Assembly: GCA_964400515.1 (NCBI GenBank)
Contig: CAYNTJ010000002.1
Coordinates: forward strand, 62,001-126,000
DNA: 64,000 bases
Direction of reading: 5' to 3'
DNA from: JAAYHV01 sp964400515
GTDB taxonomy: Bacteria; Bacillota; Clostridia; Peptostreptococcales; Anaerovoracaceae
Below the pieces are notes generated by a model. The model had not been told where the DNA came from. It saw only the letters and a program-made list of their open reading frames with translations, and ran no database searches. Positions within the stretch are counted from its first letter, which is position 1. Each line of letters starts with the position of its first letter. Both the position numbers and the translations under genes were made by a program. Below are positions 8,310 to 17,206 of the stretch, piece by piece.

Positions 8310-9615
8310 ATATTACATAGAAACCTTAGGATGCTTAAAAAATGAGTATGATTCCGAGGTACTTAAGAATTTATTGGATGAAAAAGGTTATTTGGAAACA
8401 GACGATATAAATGACGCAGAATATATTATTGTAAACACCTGCGGCTTTATAAATGATGCTAAAATAGAATCAATAGACAGAATCTTTGATATGATAAGGG
8501 ACAAAAAAGAAGAAACAAAATTAATTGTTACGGGCTGTCTATCTAAAAGATATCATAAGGAGTTAACGGAGGAAATACCCGAGGTCGATTTATTTATAGG
8601 TGTTGATGAATATGATAAATTACCCATGCTTTTATCTAATATTCCGGATAAAAAATATTACATTGAACCTTTTAAGAGGGAGCCTTTGCCATATTTTGAC
8701 AGAAAACTAAAGGATAATCCCTACACGGCAACCTTGAAAATAGCCGAAGGCTGCAACAATGCTTGCGCCTTTTGTATTATACCAAAAATACGTGGGCCAT
8801 ACAGAAGTAAACGTATTGAGGATATTGTGAAAGAGGCAAGATTATTGGCATCAAAAGGGACAAAGGAAATCGTTTTGATCGCCCAAGATGTTACCTATTA
8901 CGGTAAAGATCTTTACGGGAAATTCATGATTACGGAGCTTTTATACGAGCTTGCGAAAATTGATGATATAAAATGGATAAGACTCATGTACTGCTATGAG
9001 GAGAGAATAACGGACCAATTGATTGAAGCAATGGCAAATATCGATAAGGTATGTAAGTACATAGATATACCTATACAGCATATTTCAAATAATGTGTTGA
9101 AAAAAATGAATAGGGCATCCACGGAGGAATCCATTACTGATACCATAAAAAAACTTAGGGAAAGAATCCCAGGTATCAGAATAAGGACCACTTTACTGGT
9201 GGGCTTTCCCGGGGAAACCGATGATGACTATGAAAAACTAATGGATTTTGTGGAAAAAACTAAATTCGATAGATTGGGGGTATTTTCTTTTTCCAATGAA
9301 GAAGATACGAAGGCATTTCACTTGCCCGATCACATAGATGAAGCTACGAGTAGGATAAGAGCGGATAAAATAATGGAAAAGCAGGTGGAAATAAGCCTGG
9401 AAAACAACAAAAAAATGATAGGTAACGAGTATATTGTAATAATAGATGAAATTGATGATACAGACATAAGCTATATAGGAAGAACCCAGTTCGATGCACC
9501 GGAAATTGATAATTCTGTTATATTTAAATCCGAAAGAAGATTAAAGGTCGGAGACATGGTAAAAGTTAAAATAATTGATGCTTATGACTATGATTTAGTG
9601 GGCGAGGAGGCTTAA
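8302..9615 (+). CDS. rimO: ribosomal protein S12 methylthiotransferase RimO
   Basis: Radical-SAM enzyme that adds a methylthio group to the conserved aspartate of ribosomal protein S12. The 437-residue protein shows the methylthiotransferase layout: N-terminal UPF0004 domain with its three cysteines (residues 10, 46, 80), the radical-SAM CxxxCxxC motif at about 151-158 (CNNACAFC), and a C-terminal TRAM domain. The N-terminus YYIETLGCxKNxxDSE is RimO-like rather than MiaB-like. It overlaps ftsK by eight bases and is followed by pgsA after one base, so all three are cotranscribed. Confidence 0.94.
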   Translation: MNKYYIETLGCLKNEYDSEVLKNLLDEKGYLETDDINDAEYIIVNTCGFINDAKIESIDRIFDMIRDKKEETKLIVTGCLSKRYHKELTEEIPEVDLFIGVDEYDKLPMLLSNIPDKKYYIEPFKREPLPYFDRKLKDNPYTATLKIAEGCNNACAFCIIPKIRGPYRSKRIEDIVKEARLLASKGTKEIVLIAQDVTYYGKDLYGKFMITELLYELAKIDDIKWIRLMYCYEERITDQLIEAMANIDKVCKYIDIPIQHISNNVLKKMNRASTEESITDTIKKLRERIPGIRIRTTLLVGFPGETDDDYEKLMDFVEKTKFDRLGVFSFSNEEDTKAFHLPDHIDEATSRIRADKIMEKQVEISLENNKKMIGNEYIVIIDEIDDTDISYIGRTQFDAPEIDNSVIFKSERRLKVGDMVKVKIIDAYDYDLVGEEA

Positions 9616-9616
9616 T

Positions 9617-10144
9617 ATGAATTTACCAAATAAATTAACCATTGCTAGGGTTGTGGCAGTACCGTTTTTCATAGTAGCATTTATTATGAAGCTATATTTA
9701 ATAGCCTTTTTGATATTTGTATTGGCTTCATTAACCGACCTATTAGATGGTCAAATAGCAAGAAAGCATAATCTCGTGACGAATTTCGGTAAAATTATGG
9801 ATCCTCTTGCTGATAAGATTCTTGTATATTCGGCATTTTGCCTGTTTGTTGAAAACGGCACGGTTCCCTCTTGGATGCTAATAGTCATATTAGCCAGGGA
9901 ATTTGCCATCGCGGGAATGAGAACTGTTGCTGCATCAGAAGGCATAGTAATTGCAGCAGGCATGAGCGGCAAGATAAAAACAGTTTTACAAATGATTACG
10001 GTTATTGTATTAATTTTAGGTCATGGTTTTTATCAAGAAATACTGATGCCGGTGGGTAATGTGCTTTTATGGCTATCAATAATAGCAACGGTATATTCCG
10101 GAATCGAATACATAGTCAAGAATAAAAAAGTATTCTCGATATAA
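9617..10144 (+). CDS. pgsA: CDP-diacylglycerol-glycerol-3-phosphate 3-phosphatidyltransferase
   Basis: Membrane enzyme that makes phosphatidylglycerol phosphate, the committed step to phosphatidylglycerol and cardiolipin. The 175-residue protein starts MNLPNKLTxAR, as PgsA proteins do, and contains the CDP-alcohol phosphotransferase signature D-G-x2-A-R-x8-G-x3-D-x3-D at about residues 43-64. About five hydrophobic helices follow. It lies one base after rimO and ten before cinA; the rimO-pgsA-cinA-recA order is common in Firmicutes. Confidence 0.96.
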   Translation: MNLPNKLTIARVVAVPFFIVAFIMKLYLIAFLIFVLASLTDLLDGQIARKHNLVTNFGKIMDPLADKILVYSAFCLFVENGTVPSWMLIVILAREFAIAGMRTVAASEGIVIAAGMSGKIKTVLQMITVIVLILGHGFYQEILMPVGNVLLWLSIIATVYSGIEYIVKNKKVFSI

Positions 10145-10153
10145 GGGGAAGAG

Positions 10154-11386
10154 ATGAAGGTAGGTATATTAAATATTGGCACCGAACTGCTTTTTGGCCA
10201 GGTGATCAACAGTAATGCAGCTTTTTTGTCAAAGGAATTAAACAACTTAGGTTTCGATGTGCTATATCATCATATTGTCGGAGATAATCCTTTAAGAATT
10301 AAGGCTGCTATTAATATGCTGTTTATTGATTGCGATATCATAGTTACAACCGGGGGCCTAGGACCGACGCAAGATGATATCACTAAAGAAATAGTATGTG
10401 AATTAATGAATGACAGTTTAGTAAAAAATCAGATAGCATATAATAACATATCGGAAATATACAGTAAATCCAACAGGATAATGCCAAAAAACAATATTAA
10501 ACAGTCATATTTACCAAGGAGAGCCATTCCCTTTTTCAATGATGCAGGTACAGCTCCCGGATTTGCTCTAGAACATAACGGCAAATATGTAATATCCTTA
10601 CCGGGGCCTCCAAGAGAGATGACAAGTATGTTTGAATCAAGGGTTAGACCGTATCTTAAGGACCATATCGACGGACATATTTACTATAAAGTATTAAGGA
10701 CCTTTGGCATAGGAGAATCTTCTTTGGAAATGAAGCTGATTGATTTAATAGATAAGCAACAGGACCCAACCATAGCAACTTATGCCAAGGAAGGGGAGTG
10801 TAGTTTAAGAATTACTTCAAAAAGAAGCACCATGGAAGAAGCTGAAAATGCTGTAAACAACATGATAAAAAAGGTGGATGACCTTATAGGCGAATATATA
10901 TATAGTCAAGATGATGAAGATTTCAATGAAGTTATTGTTAAACTGCTTAAAACCAAGGGCCTTAAGCTTTCCTGCTCAGAATCTTGTACGGGAGGATTGT
11001 TTGCCAAGCTTATGACGGATATATCGGGTTCGTCTGAGGTTTTTGACAGGGGAATAATTACCTACAGTAACAAAGCTAAAATCGAAGAACTGGGTGTAGA
11101 TCCAAAAACCCTGAAAAAATTTGGAGCAGTTAGCAGGGAAACCGCAGAGGAAATGGTTTTGGGTTTAAGAAATAAGACCAAAAGCGATGTATGTATATCT
11201 GTCACGGGAATATCAGGTCCCATGGGGGGATCCGAGGAAAAACCCGTGGGTTTGGTATACATAGGCATTTACTATAATAACGAAATAGAAGTAAAGGAAA
11301 TAATAAGCAGGGACATTAACAGAAAGTGGAACAGAAACTATACCGCACTTAATATGTTGAAAATTGTATATGATACTATTTCGTAA
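10154..11386 (+). CDS. cinA: competence/damage-inducible protein CinA (NMN deamidase family)
   Basis: A 410-residue two-domain protein. Residues 1-170 form a MoaB-like domain (GTELLxGQVINSN; TTGGLGPTxDDxT), associated in the family with ADP-ribose pyrophosphatase activity. Residues about 255-410 form the CinA domain (SESCTGG; VTGISGPxGG), which deamidates nicotinamide mononucleotide in NAD recycling. It lies directly upstream of recA, the conserved place. A separate promoter and a LexA box stand between cinA and recA. The start is an ATG after GGGGAAGAG. Confidence 0.95.
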   Translation: MKVGILNIGTELLFGQVINSNAAFLSKELNNLGFDVLYHHIVGDNPLRIKAAINMLFIDCDIIVTTGGLGPTQDDITKEIVCELMNDSLVKNQIAYNNISEIYSKSNRIMPKNNIKQSYLPRRAIPFFNDAGTAPGFALEHNGKYVISLPGPPREMTSMFESRVRPYLKDHIDGHIYYKVLRTFGIGESSLEMKLIDLIDKQQDPTIATYAKEGECSLRITSKRSTMEEAENAVNNMIKKVDDLIGEYIYSQDDEDFNEVIVKLLKTKGLKLSCSESCTGGLFAKLMTDISGSSEVFDRGIITYSNKAKIEELGVDPKTLKKFGAVSRETAEEMVLGLRNKTKSDVCISVTGISGPMGGSEEKPVGLVYIGIYYNNEIEVKEIISRDINRKWNRNYTALNMLKIVYDTIS

Positions 11387-11447
11387 TAAATAGGCACTTT
11401 CAAACATTGTTAAATTAACATATATATAATAAAATTGTATATATTAC

Positions 11448-11476
11448 TTGACAAGCAAATTAGCATATATTATTAT
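11448..11476 (+). promoter_or_regulatory. recA promoter
   Basis: Perfect TTGACA at 11448-11453, 17 bases, TATTAT at 11471-11476. The start of transcription would be near 11483, inside the LexA box described separately. Confidence 0.75.
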
Positions 11477-11481
11477 TAAAG

Positions 11482-11495
11482 CGAACAAATGTTCT
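11482..11495 (+). promoter_or_regulatory. LexA (SOS) operator in front of recA
   Basis: CGAACAAATGTTCT matches the Gram-positive LexA (DinR) consensus CGAAC-N4-GTTCG with one mismatch at the last base. It begins six bases after the -10 element, so bound LexA would block initiation. It also lies 15 bases before the recA start codon. Confidence 0.85.
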
Positions 11496-11509
11496 TAATG
11501 GAGGTAGAT

Positions 11510-12580
11510 ATGGCAAAAATGGATAAAACAGTTAGTATAAATGTTAATAACGAAGAAAGAGAAAAAGCATTGGAGGCAGCCCTTAATCAAATACAGAGGC
11601 AATATGGTAAAGGTGCCATTATGAAATTAGGGGATGAAGGCGCCAGAACAAATATTGAAGCCATACCTACAGGCTCAATAAGCCTTGATGTGGCCACAGG
11701 TATAGGAGGAGTTCCCAAAGGGAGAATAGTTGAGATATACGGACCGGAATCCTCAGGTAAAACAACCTTGACCTTGCATATTATAGCGGAAGCCCAAAAA
11801 AACGGAGGCAAAGCAGCTTTTATAGATGCGGAGCACGCTTTGGACCCTTTATATGCCAAGAATTTAGGGGTTGATGTGGATGAACTTTTGGTTTCACAGC
11901 CGGATACGGGAGAGCAGGCTTTGGAAATATGTGATATGCTGGCCAGGAGCGGTGCTTTGGATATAATCGTAATTGACTCAGTGGCAGCTTTGGTTCCAAA
12001 GGCAGAAATACAAGGTGAAATGGGAGACTCCCATGTGGGTATGCAGGCTAGATTGATGTCCCAAGCCCTTAGAAAAATTACGGGATCTGTAAACAAATCC
12101 CAAACTTGTGTAATTTTCATAAACCAATTAAGGGAAAAAATCGGAGTTATGTTCGGAAATCCCGAAACAACCACAGGGGGCAGAGCATTAAAGTTCTATG
12201 CAAGTATGCGTCTTGATGTAAGAAGAATAGAAACCATAAAATCTGGCGATGAAATGCTGGGAAACAGGACGAGAGTTAAGGTGGTAAAGAATAAGGTGGC
12301 TCCTCCGTTTAAGATGGCTGAATTTGACATAATGTACGGAGAAGGTATTTCTGCAGAGGGAGATATCCTAGATACGGGTGTGTCCATGGGTATAGTAGAT
12401 AAAGCCGGCTCGTGGTACAGCTATGAAGGCGAAAGAATAGGACAAGGCAGGGAGAACGTAAAGGCATATTTAAGGGATAATATGGATGTTTTGGAAGCCA
12501 TCAAATTAAAAATATTGGATGAATTAAAGGTAAATAAAGAAGATATAGTTGTAGATGAAGACGGAGTTGTAATCGAATAA
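11510..12580 (+). CDS. recA: recombinase RecA
   Basis: ATP-dependent DNA strand exchange protein and coprotease for LexA cleavage. The 356-residue length is typical. Walker A GPESSGKTT is at about residues 74-82, the signature ALRKITGSVNKSQ near 188, and the FINQLREKIGVMFGNPE loop near 211. The start at 11510 is chosen because GGAGG precedes it by five bases; the longer frame at 11489 begins inside the LexA operator. It has its own SOS promoter and no linked recX. Confidence 0.98.
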   Translation: MAKMDKTVSINVNNEEREKALEAALNQIQRQYGKGAIMKLGDEGARTNIEAIPTGSISLDVATGIGGVPKGRIVEIYGPESSGKTTLTLHIIAEAQKNGGKAAFIDAEHALDPLYAKNLGVDVDELLVSQPDTGEQALEICDMLARSGALDIIVIDSVAALVPKAEIQGEMGDSHVGMQARLMSQALRKITGSVNKSQTCVIFINQLREKIGVMFGNPETTTGGRALKFYASMRLDVRRIETIKSGDEMLGNRTRVKVVKNKVAPPFKMAEFDIMYGEGISAEGDILDTGVSMGIVDKAGSWYSYEGERIGQGRENVKAYLRDNMDVLEAIKLKILDELKVNKEDIVVDEDGVVIE

Positions 12581-12597
12581 AAAAAGCACTAAATCAT

Positions 12598-12626
12598 TTG
12601 ACATATAAGTTAAACTGTGTTATATT
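12598..12626 (+). promoter_or_regulatory. promoter of the rplU-rpmA operon
   Basis: TTGACA at 12598-12603, 17 bases, TATATT at 12621-12626, just after the recA stop and before the L21 leader. Confidence 0.75.
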
Positions 12627-12632
12627 AACTAA

Positions 12633-12699
12633 GTTAGCCGCACAATGTAGGTTATTTTAAGCTGCGAGCACCTACTTTGGCGAGTCTGGAATGAGGAGG
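12633..12699 (+). ncRNA. ribosomal protein L21 leader
   Basis: Structured 5' leader resembling the Firmicutes L21 leader (autoregulatory element bound by its ribosomal protein product). A GTAGG arm at 12646-12652 can pair with CCTAC at 12670-12675, followed by the TTTGGCGAGTCTGGAATGAGGAGG segment that runs into the rplU ribosome binding site. The position between promoter and rplU is as in Bacillus. The assignment is from memory of the motif and position; no covariance search was possible. Confidence 0.7.
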
Positions 12700-12707
12700 A
12701 ATTTAAT

Positions 12708-13187
12708 ATGTATGCAGTAATTGAAACCGGCGGAAAACAATACAGAGTTTCTGAAGGTGACGTAATAAGCGTTGAGAAACTAAACGCTTCTGAAGGTAGC
12801 AAAGTTGAATTTGATAAGGTTTTACTTGTTGGAGGAGACAAAATGCTGGTGGGTACTCCACTAGTGGAAGGCTACAAGGTATTTGGTGAAGTCGTTGAAA
12901 ACGGCAAGGCTAAGAAAGTAATTATTTTTAAGTATAAAGCAAAGAAGGACTACAGAAAAAAGAATGGTCACAGACAGCCTTATACAATGGTAAAAATAAC
13001 AGGACTTGGCGAAGCTAAAGCCAAGAAAGCTGAAAAGGTTGAAAGCAAACCTGTAGAAGAAGTTAATGATGTAAAAGCTAATATGTCCATGAAAAAAGAC
13101 GAATTATTGGCAATTGCAGAAGCTAAAGGCGTTGCAGTTAACAGTAAGGCAACAAAGGCAGAAATTTTAGAGGCTATACTAGCATAA
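12708..13187 (+). CDS. rplU: 50S ribosomal protein L21 with a C-terminal extension
   Basis: Residues 1-103 are a normal bL21 (MYAVIETGGKQYRV start; KYKAKKxYRKKxGHRQP near residue 80), which binds 23S rRNA and L20. It then continues for about 55 residues: a short Lys/Glu linker and a 33-residue segment (KKDELLAIAEAKGV...TKAEILEAI) that looks like a HeH/SAP or Rho-N type helix-extension-helix fold, often nucleic-acid binding. Ordinary L21 ends near residue 103. Expression is presumably controlled by the L21 leader. Confidence 0.96.
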   Translation: MYAVIETGGKQYRVSEGDVISVEKLNASEGSKVEFDKVLLVGGDKMLVGTPLVEGYKVFGEVVENGKAKKVIIFKYKAKKDYRKKNGHRQPYTMVKITGLGEAKAKKAEKVESKPVEEVNDVKANMSMKKDELLAIAEAKGVAVNSKATKAEILEAILA

Positions 13188-13233
13188 GCTAAATAGCTCA
13201 GATGAATAGATATTAGTTAGGAGGGGTCTTTCC

Positions 13234-13494
13234 ATGTCAAGTAAAAAAGGAGTAGGTAGTTCCAAAAACGGTAGAGACAGTGAGTCGAAACGTTTAGGAC
13301 TTAAAATCGGAGACGGTCAATATGTAAGTGCCGGCAGTATACTTGTTAGACAGAGGGGAACTAAATTCCACCCTGGTAACAATGTAGGTATCGGTGGTGA
13401 CGATACTTTATTTGCTAAGATAGATGGTGCAGTTAAATTCGAACAAACTGGTAAGCACAGAAAACAAATTAGCGTATACACTAAAGAAGCATAA
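13234..13494 (+). CDS. rpmA: 50S ribosomal protein L27 (non-extended N-terminus)
   Basis: An 86-residue bL27 with SKKGVGSSKNGRDSESKRLG at the N-terminus, which reaches towards the peptidyl transferase centre. In many Firmicutes L27 is made with an extra MLxLNLQFFA segment removed by the protease Prp, encoded between rplU and rpmA. Here neither is present: the gene starts at the mature sequence and the 46-base gap to rplU leaves no room for prp. The ATG follows GGAGGGG at 13220. Confidence 0.97.
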   Translation: MSSKKGVGSSKNGRDSESKRLGLKIGDGQYVSAGSILVRQRGTKFHPGNNVGIGGDDTLFAKIDGAVKFEQTGKHRKQISVYTKEA

Positions 13495-13500
13495 GAATTG

Positions 13501-13530
13501 CTAGCCCCTAAGTATTTAGGGGCTATTTAA
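13501..13530 (+). terminator. hairpin after rpmA, partial terminator or attenuator
   Basis: TAGCCCCTAA, a short loop and TTAGGGGCTA form a stem of about 10 bp, followed by TTTAAATATT rather than a clean T run. It lies between rpmA and obgE and may limit read-through into obgE. Confidence 0.6.
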
Positions 13531-13550
13531 ATATTAGGATAGGTAAAAAT

Positions 13551-14840
13551 ATGTTTGTAGATAAAGCTAAAATTACAATAATTTCCGGAAAAGGTGGAAA
13601 TGGTGCTGTTTCATTCAGAAGGGAGCCATATGTACCCGAGGGCGGCCCCGATGGTGGAGACGGCGGAAAAGGCGGAGATGTCATTTTTGTGGCAGACCGA
13701 AACCTAAGGACCCTAATGGATTTTAGGTATAAAAGAAAATATGAGGCCGAAAGCGGTCAGGATGGCATGAAAAAAAACAGGTACGGTAAGCAGGGAAACA
13801 ATCTGGAAATCAGAGTACCTGTGGGAACTATGATAATGGATGAAGAAACCGGTCTTTTAATGAAGGATTTAAAGGAAGACGGGGATTCTTTGATTGCAGC
13901 CAGGGGCGGAAAAGGCGGCAAAGGTAATGTGCATTTTAAAAACCCTGTAAGACAAGCTCCTAACTTTGCAGAAGCCGGAGGCTTTGCCCAAAAAAGAAAT
14001 GTTGTATTGGAGCTTAAACTGCTGGCGGATGTAGGGCTTGTGGGCTTTCCCAATGTGGGTAAATCAACCATTCTTTCCATAGCCACCAGCGCAAGACCTA
14101 AGATAGCAAATTACCACTTTACCACAATAGACCCTAATCTTGGAGTTGTAAGACTCCACGATAGCTCCTTTGTTATGGCGGATATAGCAGGAATAATCGA
14201 AGGCGCACATATGGGACTTGGATTGGGTTTTATGTTCCTAAAGCATATAGAAAGAACTAAGGTTTTGATACATGTAATTGATGTTTCCGGCAGTGAGGGC
14301 AGAGACCCCATTGATGATTTTGAAAAAATCAACAATGAACTAAAGGAATACAACGAAAAAATATTAAATAAGCCCCAGATAATAGCGGCAAATAAAATGG
14401 ATCTATTAGGAGACGATGACACAAAATATGAGGAACTGAAGGCCTATGTGAGTAGCAAAGGATATGAAATATTTCCAATATCCGCAGCAACGGGCGCCGG
14501 GTTAAATGATTTGCTAAATGAAGCTGCAAATAAGCTTAATAATATTTCCCCGGATTACGAAGAGCCGATAGAGCTTTTTGACTTTGATAAAGATAATTTA
14601 GATGATGAATATAAAAGGATCAATTGTTATTACGACGAAAAGGACAAGGTTTATGTCTTGGATGGAAAGCAACTGATTAAAATATTTAATTCCACAAATT
14701 TCAATGATATGGGATCCTTGAGATATCTATATAAGTATATAGAAAAAAAGGGCGCTATAGAAAAGCTTAAGGAAATTGGTTTGAAGGACGGAGATACTGT
14801 CAGAATAGAAAACTACGAATTTGAGTATTTTGATGACTAA
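13551..14840 (+). CDS. obgE: GTPase ObgE/CgtA
   Basis: Ribosome-associated GTPase acting in late 50S assembly and stress control. The 429-residue protein has the glycine-rich Obg fold at residues 1-158, the G domain with GFPNVGKST (G1) near 165 and NKMD (G4) near 281, and a C-terminal OCT domain from about 350. The rplU-rpmA-obgE order is conserved widely. It is preceded by the hairpin after rpmA and a weak ribosome binding site (GGATAGG). Its last codons overlap a longer possible reading of the following HD gene. Confidence 0.97.
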   Translation: MFVDKAKITIISGKGGNGAVSFRREPYVPEGGPDGGDGGKGGDVIFVADRNLRTLMDFRYKRKYEAESGQDGMKKNRYGKQGNNLEIRVPVGTMIMDEETGLLMKDLKEDGDSLIAARGGKGGKGNVHFKNPVRQAPNFAEAGGFAQKRNVVLELKLLADVGLVGFPNVGKSTILSIATSARPKIANYHFTTIDPNLGVVRLHDSSFVMADIAGIIEGAHMGLGLGFMFLKHIERTKVLIHVIDVSGSEGRDPIDDFEKINNELKEYNEKILNKPQIIAANKMDLLGDDDTKYEELKAYVSSKGYEIFPISAATGAGLNDLLNEAANKLNNISPDYEEPIELFDFDKDNLDDEYKRINCYYDEKDKVYVLDGKQLIKIFNSTNFNDMGSLRYLYKYIEKKGAIEKLKEIGLKDGDTVRIENYEFEYFDD

Positions 14841-14850
14841 CGGAGATATT

Positions 14851-15372
14851 ATGGGTTATATTACAGAAGACATTAAAAATGAACTGTTTAAAGAGTATGA
14901 AACACCTAAGCACATAATCGGCCACTGCGAAGAAGTTGCCAGGGTTTCTACCCTAATAGCGTTCAATTTGAATAAAGCGGGATATAATCTTAATATTGAC
15001 TTATTGGAAGGTGCTGCCTCTGTGCACGATTTGGTAAGACTCAGAGAAAGACATGATTTGGAATGTGCTAAGATCCTAAAAGAAAAGGGTTATTGCAACG
15101 AATCTAAGTTGGTGGAAAAACATATGAGATATGCTCCTTTTAATGATATCGAAAATATTGATGAGCAGGATATTTTATGTTTAGCCGATCGCTTGGTATT
15201 AGAGGATTCCTATGTGGGCCTTGAAAAAAGGATGAAATACATAGTGGATAAGGTAAAGGACAAGAAGGATATCGTTGATAAAATTCTGGCGAGAAAAGAA
15301 GAAACAAGGAAGTTAATGGTCGGTATAGAAAGTATAATAGGTATAAGTATAGATGAACTGTGTGCCAAATAA
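14851..15372 (+). CDS. HD-domain phosphohydrolase
   Basis: A 173-residue protein with an HD metal-dependent phosphohydrolase domain: an early His (GHCEEVARV near residue 29), the HD pair at about 62-63 (AASVHDL) and a further HxR-type segment (EKHMRYAP). Substrate is unknown. It occupies the slot where yqeK often follows obgE in Firmicutes but is shorter on motif identity, so it is left unnamed. The start at 14851 is chosen because CGGAGAT precedes it by a few bases; the longer frame from 14821 would overlap obgE by 20 bases. The radical-SAM gene starts inside its 3' end. Confidence 0.8.
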   Translation: MGYITEDIKNELFKEYETPKHIIGHCEEVARVSTLIAFNLNKAGYNLNIDLLEGAASVHDLVRLRERHDLECAKILKEKGYCNESKLVEKHMRYAPFNDIENIDEQDILCLADRLVLEDSYVGLEKRMKYIVDKVKDKKDIVDKILARKEETRKLMVGIESIIGISIDELCAK

Positions 15373-17206
15373 ACTAAAGGAAATACTAGGGCAGGTGGAT
15401 AAGCCTGCAAGATACATAGGAAATGAACTAAATTCAGTGGTTAAGGATATTAATAGTGTTTCTTGCCACTTTGTTTTTGCTTTTCCCGACATGTATGAAA
15501 TAGGCATGTCATATCTGGGATTGGAAATTTTATACAATATTATTAACAAAGAGGATGATTTGTATTGTGAGAGAGTATTTGCTCCCGCAAGGGATATGGA
15601 GGATAAATTACTGGAATATGACTATGCCCTATATTCTCTCGAAACAAAAACGCCCATTAACAAAGCAGATGTGGTGGGCTTTACCCTGCAATACGAGATG
15701 TCATACACAACCATATTAAATATGCTTAAGCTTGGTAAAATACCTCTATACTCCAAAGATAGAAATGAAGATCATCCAATAATAATAGGGGGTGGCCCTT
15801 GTGCGTTTAATCCCGAGCCGATGGCTGACTTTTTTGATGTGTTTTTAATCGGCGACGGAGAATTACAACTACCCAAGGTTTTAAAAATAGTGGGAGAACT
15901 AAAAAAACAGAACAAAATCAAAGAATACATACTTAAAGAGATTACGAAGATAGCTGGAGTTTATGTGCCGGCTTTTTATGAAATAGAATATTTAAGTGAC
16001 GGTAAAATAAAAAACATAAGCAAAAAATATGAGAATGCGCCACTTCCAGTGATAAGATCCTTTATTGATGATTTGGATGAAATCGAATTCCCAAGGAAAA
16101 AAATTATCCCGTTCATTGAAGTTGTCCATGACAGAGCCGTAGTGGAGATGTTCAGGGGCTGCACAAGGGGGTGTAGATTCTGTCAGGCGGGCATGATATA
16201 CAGGCCAATTAGGGAAAGAAGCAGCGATAATATTAAAGGCCTTGCTAAAGAGCAGCTCACTAATACCGGGCATGAAGAATTATCCCTGTTATCATTATCC
16301 ACTAGTGATTACAGTAAATTCGAAGATTTAACAATGGATCTTATGAAGGAATGTAAAAACAGAAATGTTTCCTTATCACTGCCATCTTTAAGACTCGATA
16401 CCTTTTCATTTAAAGTACTTGATGAAATTCAGGGCTATAAAAAATCGGGGTTGACCTTCGCTCCCGAAGCGGGCACCCAAAGACTTAGGGATGTAATCAA
16501 TAAAGGCATCACGGATAAGGATATTTACGATGCTGTTGAACAGGCCATTATCTTAGGATGGAATAAGATAAAATTCTATTTTATGATAGGTTTACCCACA
16601 GAAACCTATGAGGATTTGGACGGTATAGCTGAAATAGCAAGAAATGTAATGGAAATTAACAAAAGAATTAACGGTAAAAGGGGAGGAAGATTCAATATAA
16701 CTGTAAGTGTATCTAATTTTGTTCCCAAGAGCTTTACGCCATTTCAATGGTGCGGACAGGATTCGGAAGAAGAATTAATAGAAAAGCATAACTATTTATC
16801 AAGCAAGTTGAAAATCCGAGGCGTTACTTTTAATTATCATGACAGCAAAACCAGTGTACTTGAAGCTGTATTTGCAAAGGGAGACAGAAGGCTTGGGGAT
16901 GTTATCCTAAAAGCCCATGAACTGGGATGCGGCTTTGATGGTTGGACCGAGTATTTTGATGAGAATAAATGGGATGAAGCCTTCGTTATAAGTGGATTAA
17001 GCAAAGAATTCTATGCTCAAAGGGAATTTGGTAAGGATGAAATTCTCCCTTGGGATATAATTGACAGCGGAATTAATAAAGCATATTTACTTAATGAATA
17101 TAATAAAGCTTTGGAAACAAAAACCACTAAAGACTGCAGATATGGTTGCACCGGCTGCGGCATAAATAAACATATAGAATGCAAACTGGGAGGTATATAT
17201 GAATAG
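15353..17206 (+). CDS. radical SAM protein of the TIGR03960 family
   Basis: A 617-residue B12-binding-like plus radical-SAM protein. The N-terminal half holds a cobalamin-type Rossmann region (FAFPDMYEIGMSYLG near 42; GGGPCAFNPEP near 147). The radical-SAM cluster motif CxxxCxxC (CTRGCRFC) is near residue 271, and the C-terminus has a Cys-rich tail (CRYGCTGCGxNKHxEC). The family is found next to DUF2344 proteins, as here, and the pair often lies near rng and rplU; it has been proposed to act on RNA but the reaction is unknown. The start overlaps the HD gene by 20 bases and matches the usual N-terminus KPARYIGNE. Confidence 0.88.
   Translation: MNCVPNKLKEILGQVDKPARYIGNELNSVVKDINSVSCHFVFAFPDMYEIGMSYLGLEILYNIINKEDDLYCERVFAPARDMEDKLLEYDYALYSLETKTPINKADVVGFTLQYEMSYTTILNMLKLGKIPLYSKDRNEDHPIIIGGGPCAFNPEPMADFFDVFLIGDGELQLPKVLKIVGELKKQNKIKEYILKEITKIAGVYVPAFYEIEYLSDGKIKNISKKYENAPLPVIRSFIDDLDEIEFPRKKIIPFIEVVHDRAVVEMFRGCTRGCRFCQAGMIYRPIRERSSDNIKGLAKEQLTNTGHEELSLLSLSTSDYSKFEDLTMDLMKECKNRNVSLSLPSLRLDTFSFKVLDEIQGYKKSGLTFAPEAGTQRLRDVINKGITDKDIYDAVEQAIILGWNKIKFYFMIGLPTETYEDLDGIAEIARNVMEINKRINGKRGGRFNITVSVSNFVPKSFTPFQWCGQDSEEELIEKHNYLSSKLKIRGVTFNYHDSKTSVLEAVFAKGDRRLGDVILKAHELGCGFDGWTEYFDENKWDEAFVISGLSKEFYAQREFGKDEILPWDIIDSGINKAYLLNEYNKALETKTTKDCRYGCTGCGINKHIECKLGGIYE

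Noticed and set aside
11406..11424. Rex site upstream of recA (TTGTTAAATTAACA)
   Set aside because: The half-sites are spaced too closely for Rex and recA is not a Rex target; likely AT-rich chance.
14851..15372. HD protein as YqeK (Ap4A hydrolase)
   Set aside because: Position suits yqeK but the YqeK-specific motifs could not be confirmed by eye.
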